In this document: positions 1 to 6,043 of the stretch, piece by piece
Numbering within the stretch: the first letter of the stretch is position 1
Layout of the letters: each line of letters begins with the position of its first letter
NCBI GenBank assembly: GCA_016282455.1
Contig: JAEEKM010000134.1
Span: 1 to 7,235, forward strand
DNA: 7,235 nucleotides
Origin: Treponema sp.
Lineage (GTDB): Bacteria; Spirochaetota; Spirochaetia; Treponematales; Treponemataceae
Reading direction: 5' to 3'
Made by a program: the position numbers and the translations under genes
Notes under the pieces: generated by a model
Databases searched by the model: none
Seen by the model: only the letters and a program-made list of their open reading frames with translations
What the model was told of the DNA's origin: nothing

Positions 1-1407
1 TGGCTTGCAAAAGATAACCGCATAGCAAAGAAAAACATGCGCTTTTACATTTTTGTTCCAGCCGAACAGATACTTGCGGCAGAAGCTCTTGTAACAGACT
101 CTTCTGAACTTGCAGGAATAATCACAAGACATAAGAGCACAAACCCCTTTTCAGTTTCCCTTGAAGAAATAAAAGAAGCAGATAAAAAATCAGTAATTCT
201 CTACGGAGCAAAACTTTTATTCATAGAAGATTCTGTAAAGGAAGAAATAAAAAAACTCCTCCCCTCAGATTTTGTTCCCGTGTTTGATGCAGAAAGTGAC
301 GAAGCCTACGGAGATTTATTTCTTGCCGCTTCTTCAGCACACTATTTTTCAGCAAAAAAACCAAACGTAGAACTTGGCTCCTACCGGGACAAAACCACTT
401 ACAGTTCATGGAAAGGAATTGCAGACTACTGGGCAAAGGCAATGAAAGAACACAGCTGGGCTCAGGAAATAACCTGGCGCCTCTGCCGCATACAGGAACT
501 TTTTTCAGAAAAGGCAAACAACAAAACTGTTGAACGCTACAAGCGGGAGATTGAAGACAGAATGCCTGCCCTGGAAGACAAAGCCCAGAAAATAAAAACT
601 TACTGTGATGCCCTTACAGGAATTGCCTTACCTTCCATTTTACAGCTCTTACAAAACGGTTTAAGTGAAGACGTGAGAAAGAATTTTAAACAGACAACCC
701 TTAACAGCGGTTTTGACATAAGAGACTTTGAAGGGCGCCACACAATGCTCACTTACCAGCACCGCATGCACCCTTCAATTTCAGAATTTTCTGCAGAAGA
801 GATATATGACGGTAAAGCCCTTAAAGACGGAAGCGAACTGGAAGAAAAACGCACCTGGTCATGTCCTGTTTTTGGAAAAACACACGATCTCTGGCTGGAC
901 ACAAGCCGTAAAACCCAGAACTACCGTGACTGCACGAATGAAAACCAGACTGAAGTTAGAATCATCAAAGATAAAATCAGTGGATTTATGGAATGGGCAA
1001 AGGATAATCCCAACCCCGACAGGGATTCAAACGGAAACTGGTCTATTGCCTGTCTTACCTATTACAAGAGGCAGGAAAGAAATTTAAAACAGGCGGTAAA
1101 AGAACTCTTTGGTGAACAGAGGGAAAAAAGCTGGTACCGCAGTCAGGACAAACATGCAGAAGTTTTCATTTACACAGTGGACAAGTTTCAGGGGCGGGAA
1201 GCAGATGTCGTCTTTCTCTCTCTGGTAAAATCCGGAAGTGCCCCCCTTGGTTTTATGGACAGCCCTAACCGTCTTAATGTTGCCCTTACGCGGGCAAGAT
1301 TTCAGCGGGTAATTGTAGGCAGTCACACTTATTTTAGAAACACGAATAAATCAGAACTCTTAAAAAATCTTGCAGCAAAGGCAGTGAATGTGGAGGTGGT
1401 AAAATGA
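1..1407 (+). CDS. UPF1/DNA2-like superfamily 1 helicase, C-terminal part (5' truncated by window)
   Basis: The frame is open from base 1 with no stop, so the ATG at 37 is most likely internal and the true start lies left of the window; 468 residues are visible. Helicase signatures sit in the C-terminal half. QHRMHP (757-774, visible residues 253-258) matches the QYRMHP motif of UPF1-like helicases. YTVDKFQGRE (1171-1200, residues 391-400), followed by ADVVFLSLV, is motif V. NRLNVALTRAR (1267-1299, residues 423-433), followed by VIVGS, is motif VI. These match the second RecA-like domain of UPF1/DNA2/NAM7-type SF1 enzymes, which translocate on RNA or DNA using ATP. Walker A, the DE box and a GDxxQLP-type motif III are not visible; residues 1-240 look like a helical, charged family-specific insert. 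The stop overlaps the next start as ATGA, so it is probably translationally coupled to the 568-residue protein. A defence role is inferred from neighbours. Confidence 0.9.
   Translation, partial: WLAKDNRIAKKNMRFYIFVPAEQILAAEALVTDSSELAGIITRHKSTNPFSVSLEEIKEADKKSVILYGAKLLFIEDSVKEEIKKLLPSDFVPVFDAESDEAYGDLFLAASSAHYFSAKKPNVELGSYRDKTTYSSWKGIADYWAKAMKEHSWAQEITWRLCRIQELFSEKANNKTVERYKREIEDRMPALEDKAQKIKTYCDALTGIALPSILQLLQNGLSEDVRKNFKQTTLNSGFDIRDFEGRHTMLTYQHRMHPSISEFSAEEIYDGKALKDGSELEEKRTWSCPVFGKTHDLWLDTSRKTQNYRDCTNENQTEVRIIKDKISGFMEWAKDNPNPDRDSNGNWSIACLTYYKRQERNLKQAVKELFGEQREKSWYRSQDKHAEVFIYTVDKFQGREADVVFLSLVKSGSAPLGFMDSPNRLNVALTRARFQRVIVGSHTYFRNTNKSELLKNLAAKAVNVEVVK
1392..1396 (+). promoter_or_regulatory. 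Ribosome-binding site for the 568-residue gene
   Basis: GGAGG lies 7 bases before the ATG at 1404, inside the end of the helicase gene. It supports this start and permits translation by reinitiation from the upstream gene, whose TGA overlaps the ATG. Confidence 0.8.
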
Positions 1408-3110
1408 AATATACGGGAAGTCTTACAAATCCTCAGATAAAAACTTATTATGCAACAGGTTCCCTTGAACAGAAGATAGAAAACCCTTCGCTTCAGAAAA
1501 TGCTTTCAAAAATACAAAGCGGTGGAATGAATGCATTTTTAAATGACAGTGAACTTGGAAAATTTGCACAGGGGCTTCGTACAAGTTTTCAGGCAGACGG
1601 CTACTTAAATCCTGACGATTCTCTTACGGCCCTTGGAAGAGATATTGTAAAAAGCGGTAAAGCCTGGCGGGGTTTACAGGGAGCTTTCTTTCTCACACTT
1701 CTTGAATACGACGGAGAAGCATACCTCCTGGATGCAGAACTTGTAAGCGACAAAAATGCAGCGAGTCCGACTGATGGAAAATCAAACATAGATTTTGCAA
1801 ACCAAAGTAAGAGGATTTATTTTAACGACTCAGTTTATAGCGGTGCAGAAAGTGAATGGAGAAAAATAAAAACAGATGCAAAGTGGGCATACTGCAGACA
1901 GCAGCCCAAAAATGCAAAAGTAAATTTTTCCTATGATTATGAAAAAACAGAATGTGCCGTAAACGTTTCCTGGCAGACTGGTACAAAGGACAGGCAGTGT
2001 AACTTTACGACAACAGAAGAGAACAACTTTGCAATTCTAAAACAGTCTTATGCAATGCTTCTTTTAGGCGAACGGAAAATTACAGAAGGAGTATTTGGAA
2101 CCGATCTTCAGGAAAAAACTGCACTTCAAATTTCTGTAAAGGATGCAGAATCATTATCCGGAAAAGACTGGCTCTTCTCCTTCTTTGAACGCGGAAGCTT
2201 TTATTTTAAGAACATGAAGTTTGACGGAACAAAAGGTGAAGGAAAAATAGAAGACGTGCATCTTTGTATTTCAGAGGAGGATGAAAAAACAGCCTTAATT
2301 CTGTTAAAGGAATATCTTCTTAAAAAAGCAGAAACCTCCTATCTCGGCTACGAAGAAACAGGTCGACTTGTAACAGCCTTCCAGGATCTTTTTACCTCGC
2401 CTGATGGAAAAATTCCTGCCTGTCCTCCAATCATGAAAGACTCAAAAGAAATATACGAAGAACTGGTAGAAAGGGCAAATGCAGTTTCTGACAAAAATCC
2501 TCTTGCCTGCCTTCATTTACAGGCCTACATTGACTTAGCACCCGCAGACACAATCAGACCTTATATTGAAAAAGAAAAGACCGTAAACTTAACCAACCAG
2601 GAGTTGTCTTTTAACGAACTGGTAAAAACCATCTTCGGAAGTGAAAGAACAATTAAGTCCCTCACACTCTTAAGCAAGTACACTTCCACAAACGGAAGAA
2701 ATGCCCGCGCAGTAAAACTTCTTGCACAGTCCCTCAAAGCACAGTTCGGCATTAAACCCACACTGATTACAACAAAAGAAGAAGTCCGTCCGAGTGCAAC
2801 AAAAACTTTTGCAGAGAGCGACAGAAAGTGGTATGAAGAAATGAAAGAGAATGTGACACTCGTAGAAAAATCCGTGAGTGAAATAAAAACAATTCATGAC
2901 CGCTATTACAAAGTTGAACGGACAGACGGAAGAAATGAATGGTGGGTTCTTACAGGAGAACTTGATTCCCTGCGTTTTGAAAATGATCATCCCCGTATTC
3001 GGGAAGATGTAACTGCAGATGAAAAAGGAAAAGTTAAGGAAATGACTTTTGCACAGATTAAGCAAAGCGGCATACCAGAAAATGTTGTGAAACTTATGGA
3101 GGCACTGTAA
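1404..3110 (+). CDS. 568-residue protein with winged-helix-like N-terminal segment and C-terminal HDR-type PLD-like patch; function unknown
   Basis: I do not recognise this as a named family. Residues about 40-100 contain GYLNPDDSLTALGRDIVKSG (66-85), the pattern of a winged helix in which a 'gxL..d..LT.~G' strand-helix follows the recognition helix; the following FFLTLLEYDGEAYLLDAEL looks like beta strands. The middle (about 110-300) is mixed alpha/beta with several Trp and Cys but no metal-binding pattern I can defend. Near the C-terminus, IHDRYYKV (His498, Asp499, Arg500) followed by EWWVLTGELDSLRF resembles the HDR variant of the phospholipase D HxK motif, as in MIT-C-like PLD folds, in which a His strand is followed by a 'W.(L/I).G..LD' strand. 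Only one such motif is seen, so catalysis is uncertain. The start is set by GGAGG at 1392-1396. It overlaps the helicase stop (ATGA) and shares TAATG with the next gene, so the three products are probably made together and may form a complex. Confidence 0.85.
   Translation: MKYTGSLTNPQIKTYYATGSLEQKIENPSLQKMLSKIQSGGMNAFLNDSELGKFAQGLRTSFQADGYLNPDDSLTALGRDIVKSGKAWRGLQGAFFLTLLEYDGEAYLLDAELVSDKNAASPTDGKSNIDFANQSKRIYFNDSVYSGAESEWRKIKTDAKWAYCRQQPKNAKVNFSYDYEKTECAVNVSWQTGTKDRQCNFTTTEENNFAILKQSYAMLLLGERKITEGVFGTDLQEKTALQISVKDAESLSGKDWLFSFFERGSFYFKNMKFDGTKGEGKIEDVHLCISEEDEKTALILLKEYLLKKAETSYLGYEETGRLVTAFQDLFTSPDGKIPACPPIMKDSKEIYEELVERANAVSDKNPLACLHLQAYIDLAPADTIRPYIEKEKTVNLTNQELSFNELVKTIFGSERTIKSLTLLSKYTSTNGRNARAVKLLAQSLKAQFGIKPTLITTKEEVRPSATKTFAESDRKWYEEMKENVTLVEKSVSEIKTIHDRYYKVERTDGRNEWWVLTGELDSLRFENDHPRIREDVTADEKGKVKEMTFAQIKQSGIPENVVKLMEAL
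3098..3102 (+). promoter_or_regulatory. Ribosome-binding site for the 573-residue gene
   Basis: GGAGG sits 7 bases before the ATG at 3110, within the last codons of the previous gene. With the TAATG stop/start overlap it indicates translational coupling. Confidence 0.8.
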
Positions 3111-4831
3111 TGGCAAAAACAAAAACATTTGAAATAACCAAAGACTTTGGAGACAAAACTCTAGAAAAAGTTTTTGTTAAAGATGACAAAGAAAATCTCG
3201 TACAGCTATCTCAGTTACAAAAAGAAATGAGCAGTGCCTTTTCAAATGCAAAGTCAGTATGCCTTGTTGCAGAATCTGCCTTAAGTGACAGTCTTTTATC
3301 CATGCTGGCTTCTGAAAGAAGAAACAGGGGACTGCACATTTACATCATCACAAAAACCCTTCAGCCATCTGCACTGGAAGTTTTGCGAAGCAACTGCATT
3401 GTACGCGAAGTTCCCGGCATAAGCGGAAACTATCTGATATGCGACAGTGACAGTGCATTTTTCTTTGACAGCAATTTACAGGGCTATGCCCTTCATGAAA
3501 AAGAAAGCGTGAGTAAACTGCATGACCTCTTTGTCTATGAGTTCTGGAACAATGCAACAAAAGAATTTGTAAACGAAGCAAAGCCGGTTGCAGAACAGAC
3601 TTTTGACGTTGCACCAGTGCTTGGAAACGACAATCTTATAATAGACCGTTCGGCACAGGAAAAGCATCCCTACGAAGAACTTCTAGCCCATGCGGAAGTT
3701 TTTGCAGCAAATGGAGGAATAAGTGAATATCTTAAAAACTCCGCAAGTAAAGATGCCATCCTCTATCTTGATAAAAAAGCCTGTGAAGAAAATAAAGACT
3801 GGCTTTTAAAATGCAGCGGAAGAAAAATTATTTACACAGACAATGCTATACTTCCCCTCTGTAAAAGCGGCGGCAAATGGTATATTTTAAACAGCAGTTT
3901 TAACAAAGCCTGCGACAACGAAGGAAAACTCTTTGCCGTAAAAATGGAAAAGGAACCGGTTTTCCTTAACACACATATTTTAAAAGACACTCTTACTTAC
4001 CGGGAAGCCGCCGGAAAGACCATGTTCTCTGCAAAAGATTTTTCAAAGATTTCAGTCTCCGCTACAGACAGGGAAGAAAGAAGTATTTCCTATGACTACA
4101 GGCAGTTTAAGAAAATTGCAAAAATAGCTGAGAGCGAAAGGGAAGAATTATTTGACAAGCTTCATCTCCTTACTTCCGACAAACTTTCAGAGAGCGTAAC
4201 CTTTAATGTAACCATGACTGTAAAAGAACTTACAAAAGGTGCCCAGCCTGCTCCAATCTATGCTGAGTATGAAAAGTTCCTTAAAGAAAAAAATGCAGCC
4301 GTTAATTCCTTAAACAAGGCTTTCAATGAAAGTACAGAGGCTATAAACAAACTGACACTAAAGTTTGATGAAAAAATGGCTGAACTCAGAAAAAAGGTCG
4401 CTGAGTCACAAGAGAAGAGAAATGAATATGAAAAAGCTAAGGACAAGCTTACTCAGAAAGAACTTGTTAAAATTTCAGCAGAACTAAAGAAAAGCGAAAG
4501 TGCCTGTACAAATGTTCAAAAGGAAAGTTACGAACTTAATAATATGCTAAAGGAAGAAAACAAAAAGAATCAGTCATTAAAGAGTCTGCTTAAACAAATC
4601 TCTGTCCTGCCGCAGGAACCAGAAACAAAAAAAGAATGTTCTGAAATCTCAGAAATTCTGAACAGGAAACTCACAATACCTTCTTTTGACAAACCAAAAT
4701 ACGGAACCTTATACAAGGTAAAAGCAGGTTATGAATATGAGCTTACTTCCGAAGAGAATTCAGAAAATGCCGAAGAAGAAATGAAGGCTGCTGGAATTAA
4801 TGATGTAGAATTTGTTTCTGCACTTCACTAA
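3110..4831 (+). CDS. 573-residue protein, degenerate PLD-like N-terminal half plus long coiled coil; function unknown
   Basis: No confident family. Residues about 44-127 alternate strands and helices as in a phospholipase D half-domain: NAKSVCLVAESALSDSLLSML, then LHIYIIT, then ISGNYLICDSDSAFFFDSNL (104-123). That last stretch occupies the place where PLD enzymes have HxKxxxxD...GSxN, but His and Lys are absent. A second unit, about 166-280, ends in KWYILNSSFNKACDNEGKLFAV (256-277), which could be the second half, also without HKD. This suggests an inactive or structural PLD-like fold; the assignment rests on pattern only. Residues about 384-497 are strongly charged with heptad-like spacing and form a long coiled coil, probably for oligomerisation or partner binding. 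The C-terminal 75 residues are acidic. There are no membrane segments or signal peptide. The gene starts at TAATG overlapping its upstream neighbour and is followed by a 68-base gap, the largest in the operon. A partner role with the helicase is inferred from coupling. Confidence 0.85.
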   Translation: MAKTKTFEITKDFGDKTLEKVFVKDDKENLVQLSQLQKEMSSAFSNAKSVCLVAESALSDSLLSMLASERRNRGLHIYIITKTLQPSALEVLRSNCIVREVPGISGNYLICDSDSAFFFDSNLQGYALHEKESVSKLHDLFVYEFWNNATKEFVNEAKPVAEQTFDVAPVLGNDNLIIDRSAQEKHPYEELLAHAEVFAANGGISEYLKNSASKDAILYLDKKACEENKDWLLKCSGRKIIYTDNAILPLCKSGGKWYILNSSFNKACDNEGKLFAVKMEKEPVFLNTHILKDTLTYREAAGKTMFSAKDFSKISVSATDREERSISYDYRQFKKIAKIAESEREELFDKLHLLTSDKLSESVTFNVTMTVKELTKGAQPAPIYAEYEKFLKEKNAAVNSLNKAFNESTEAINKLTLKFDEKMAELRKKVAESQEKRNEYEKAKDKLTQKELVKISAELKKSESACTNVQKESYELNNMLKEENKKNQSLKSLLKQISVLPQEPETKKECSEISEILNRKLTIPSFDKPKYGTLYKVKAGYEYELTSEENSENAEEEMKAAGINDVEFVSALH

Positions 4832-4838
4832 AAAAAAA

Positions 4839-4871
4839 ATGTCAACTCTTTCTTTTCTGACTTCTAATTAA
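4839..4871 (+). other. Possible 10-codon leader reading frame between the large and small genes
   Basis: ATG at 4839 follows the upstream stop (4829-4831) after an A-run and opens MSTLSFLTSN before TAA at 4869-4871. It has no Shine-Dalgarno site, so translation would depend on reinitiating ribosomes. The same beginning, ATGTCAACT, occurs at 5081, where the frame opens MSTFFQT. The mini-frame crosses the 5' arm of the hairpin that covers the next ribosome-binding site. It may be a leader peptide, a decayed copy, or chance. Confidence 0.25.
4839..4871 (+). repeat. Diverged direct repeat, copy 1 (copy 2 at 5080-5118)
   Basis: AATGTCAACT followed by a pyrimidine-rich CTTTC/TTTCTTT stretch, a GAC, and finally TAATTAA or GTAATTAA occurs before the 72-residue gene and again before the 84-residue gene. 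In both places it is followed within about 25 bases by AAGGAGG. The copies differ by small insertions and deletions. Copy 1 is intergenic, whereas copy 2 encodes the last dozen residues of the 72-residue protein (NNVNFLSDCGSGN). Copy 1 could be a remnant 3' end of a third paralogue or a conserved control element. Confidence 0.5.
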
Positions 4872-4893
4872 ACTAAAGAATCAGAAAAGGAGG
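4848..4893 (+). promoter_or_regulatory. Hairpin sequestering the Shine-Dalgarno site of the 72-residue gene
   Basis: CTTTTCTGA (4852-4860) is perfectly complementary to TCAGAAAAG (4881-4889). The pairing extends outward through T4851-G4890, T4850-A4891, T4849-G4892 and C4848-G4893, giving a 13-pair stem with three G-U wobbles (taking U for T). Inside the 20-base loop, TTC (4862-4864) can also pair with GAA (4878-4880). The 3' arm contains the whole AAGGAGG (4887-4893) that serves the ATG at 4900, so folding would hide it. No U-run follows, so it does not look like an intrinsic terminator. Regulation by folding is inferred. Confidence 0.55.
4887..4893 (+). promoter_or_regulatory. Strong Shine-Dalgarno site of the 72-residue gene
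   Basis: AAGGAGG lies 6 bases before the ATG at 4900. It is a near-perfect anti-16S match, the strongest in the window together with the one at 5117-5123, and lies wholly in the 3' arm of the hairpin. Confidence 0.8.
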
Positions 4894-4899
4894 AGTTTT

Positions 4900-5118
4900 A
4901 TGGAAAGTGACTTATGGTCAAACCACACAGACTGTAAAGACGGAGAGGGAAAAGCAAAGAAAAGATACTATTCACTTCAAGAAGCACAGAACACTGCCTT
5001 GTATTTACAGGAGGAAAAAGGCATAGAACTCAGAGTCTATCGCTGCGACAAGTGCGGTTACTATCATTTGACAAAAAATAATGTCAACTTTCTTTCAGAC
5101 TGCGGCTCTGGTAATTAA
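4900..5118 (+). CDS. Small Cys/His (putative zinc-binding) protein, 72 residues, paralogue of the next gene
   Basis: Unnamed small protein. Key residues are His9, Cys12, and then YRCDKCGYYHLT (47-58) with Cys49, Cys52 and His56. A CxxC followed by H in this 'Y.C..CG.(Y/W)H.T' context is common in small phage and bacterial proteins and probably binds zinc together with His9/Cys12. Between them, KRYYSLQEAQNTALYLQ (21-37) resembles the 'y.s..eA...A...' helix typical of these proteins. The start is set by AAGGAGG at 4887-4893, buried in a hairpin. The neighbour (5129-5383) shares the YxCxKCGYYHxT signature. The stop TAA (5116-5118) overlaps the next gene's ribosome-binding site, so the two are likely co-translated. 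Whether it binds nucleic acid or protein is unknown. Confidence 0.8.
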   Translation: MESDLWSNHTDCKDGEGKAKKRYYSLQEAQNTALYLQEEKGIELRVYRCDKCGYYHLTKNNVNFLSDCGSGN

Positions 5119-5123
5119 GGAGG
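5088..5123 (+). promoter_or_regulatory. Possible second anti-Shine-Dalgarno pairing before the 84-residue gene
   Basis: CTTTCTT (5088-5094) can pair with AAGGAGG (5117-5123) through seven pairs, two of them G-U. CAGA (5096-5099) and TCTG (5107-5110) can form a short inner stem. This is shorter than the hairpin at 4848-4893 and lies inside the 3' end of the preceding gene, so ribosomes translating that gene would open it. It is weak alone but notable because it uses the same repeated element. Confidence 0.35.
5117..5123 (+). promoter_or_regulatory. Shine-Dalgarno site deciding the start of the 84-residue gene
   Basis: AAGGAGG lies 5 bases before the ATG at 5129. This favours 5129 over the in-frame ATG at 5081, which has no upstream purine-rich site other than an A-run. 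Confidence 0.75.
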
Positions 5124-5128
5124 CAGAT

Positions 5129-5383
5129 ATGAAAGATTGTTTTGGACAGGATATCAGGTGTTATTTTGAGGGAAAAATATGCTATACTGCAAGGGAAGCT
5201 GGTGGCGTTATAAACGGGGCTAGAAGGCGCCATGTTACCAACAGCTACCGCAATGGAAAGAACATTCCAAAGAGAAAATATTTTTGTGAGAAATGCGGCT
5301 ATTATCATGTAACCCATTACTCCTATTACCCTTATTCATATACAGAAAAAAACATGAAGTACTACCGGCTTGAGAGGTATTAA
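5129..5383 (+). CDS. Small Cys/His (putative zinc-binding) protein, 84 residues, tandem paralogue
   Basis: Starting at ATG 5129, which has AAGGAGG just upstream, the product has 84 residues. YFCEKCGYYHVTH (51-63) carries Cys53, Cys56, His60 and His63 and matches the neighbouring 72-residue protein's YRCDKCGYYHLT. Further Cys11 and Cys18 with FEGKICYTAREA parallel the first half of the neighbour (DGEGKAKKRYYSLQEA). The tail is rich in Tyr and basic residues (YSYYPYSY, then KYYRLERY), which could contact nucleic acid. The frame also opens at ATG 5081, giving a 100-residue form beginning MSTFFQTAALVIKEAD, but that stretch is better read as the 3' end of the previous gene in another frame. The stop is followed after one base by the CARF-like gene's ATG. 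The tandem pair probably arose by duplication; function is unknown. Confidence 0.75.
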   Translation: MKDCFGQDIRCYFEGKICYTAREAGGVINGARRRHVTNSYRNGKNIPKRKYFCEKCGYYHVTHYSYYPYSYTEKNMKYYRLERY

Positions 5384-5384
5384 C

Positions 5385-6023
5385 ATGAAGAAGATTGTAT
5401 TTGTAGACATTCCCATGAAAGAGATGGGAGAAAAAGATGCCCAGTGCTATGCGGGAACAGGCAATGCAAGCTGCTCATACCAGGGCAAAGTTATTTTTCC
5501 CATAAATGCAGTTCTTGCAGAAAAACTAAAATCAGGCGACCAGGTAAAAGTGGTTATGCTTAAAACAATTTCTGAAAAAGGAAACTCCGGCAAAAACGCA
5601 GGTTTATTCCAGCAGGAACTTGATGAAATAAACAGTAGGTGCGGTGCAGACATTTCTTATGAAACAATCGACTCCGAGTTTGTGGAGACAAAACAAAATC
5701 ATGAAAAGCGGCTTCGTGCCATGCTCTCAAAAATGGAAAGGGATGCAGAACTTTTTGTAGACATAACCTTCGGTCCCAAACCCCTTCCCATGGTCATGAT
5801 GTGCGTGCTTAACTTTGCAGAAAAGTTTTTTGATGCAGACGTAAAAAAAGTTGTTTATGGTAAAGTTGATTTTGTCCGCAAAGAAGATGGAAAAACCCAT
5901 CCGGAAAATCCCGAACTTTACGACGTAACCTCCCTCTACTACCTTAACGGGCTCATGTATGCAATGGAAGCTCCTGACGAAAGCAGTGCCTTAAAATCCC
6001 TCGATGCCTTTTTTGCCCTGTAA
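5385..6023 (+). CDS. Stand-alone CARF-like protein (TM1812/Csx2-like), 212 residues
   Basis: The N-terminus MKKIVFVDIP is a first beta strand. The centre holds AELFVDITFGPKPLPMVMM (121-139), which matches the strand-turn-helix 'iDiThGfRslP' signature of TM1812/Csx2-group CARF proteins, with Phe for His and Lys for Arg. VKKVVYGKVDF (153-163) corresponds to the family's 'v..iyYG' strand, and PELYDVTSLYYLNGLMYAME (176-195) to the 'vidLt....l..W..a' helix. CARF domains bind cyclic oligoadenylate or similar nucleotides made during type III CRISPR responses; some are ring nucleases. The length fits a sensor domain alone: no HEPN or other nuclease domain follows, only a 17-residue tail. I use ATG 5385, with GAGAGG at 5372-5377; an in-frame TTG at 5370 is less likely. 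No CRISPR array or Cas10 is visible, so ligand and partner are open. The family call is by motif only. Confidence 0.65.
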   Translation: MKKIVFVDIPMKEMGEKDAQCYAGTGNASCSYQGKVIFPINAVLAEKLKSGDQVKVVMLKTISEKGNSGKNAGLFQQELDEINSRCGADISYETIDSEFVETKQNHEKRLRAMLSKMERDAELFVDITFGPKPLPMVMMCVLNFAEKFFDADVKKVVYGKVDFVRKEDGKTHPENPELYDVTSLYYLNGLMYAMEAPDESSALKSLDAFFAL

Positions 6024-6032
6024 ATTAAAACT

Positions 6033-6036
6033 GGAG
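6033..6036 (+). promoter_or_regulatory. Ribosome-binding site for the sigma-like gene
   Basis: GGAG is located 7 bases before the ATG at 6044, in the 20-base gap after the CARF-like gene. No promoter or terminator is evident in the gap, so co-transcription is likely. Confidence 0.6.
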
Positions 6037-6043
6037 TTTTTTC

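Noticed and set aside
2670..3128. Long minus-strand open frame of about 150 codons
   Set aside because: It lies wholly opposite well-supported coding sequence, is Phe/Cys-rich low-complexity as expected from the reverse of Lys/Glu codons, and has no plausible ribosome-binding context.
4830..4839. Run of ten A as a programmed frameshift site extending the 573-residue protein
   Set aside because: The stop codon TAA is at the start of the run, so slippage would occur only after termination.
4831..4899. Internal sigma-70 promoter in the 68-base gap
   Set aside because: TAATTA near 4865 is a passable -10, but no TTGACA-like -35 lies 16-18 bases upstream, and the sequence is better explained by the hairpin.
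5081..5128. N-terminal extension of the 84-residue protein starting at ATG 5081
   Set aside because: There is no ribosome-binding site, and these bases are explained as the coding end of the 72-residue gene; AAGGAGG points to 5129.
5370..5384. TTG start for the CARF-like gene
   Set aside because: ATG 5385 gives a clean first beta strand (MKKIVFV) with GAGAGG at suitable spacing; the TTG would overlap the previous gene without benefit.
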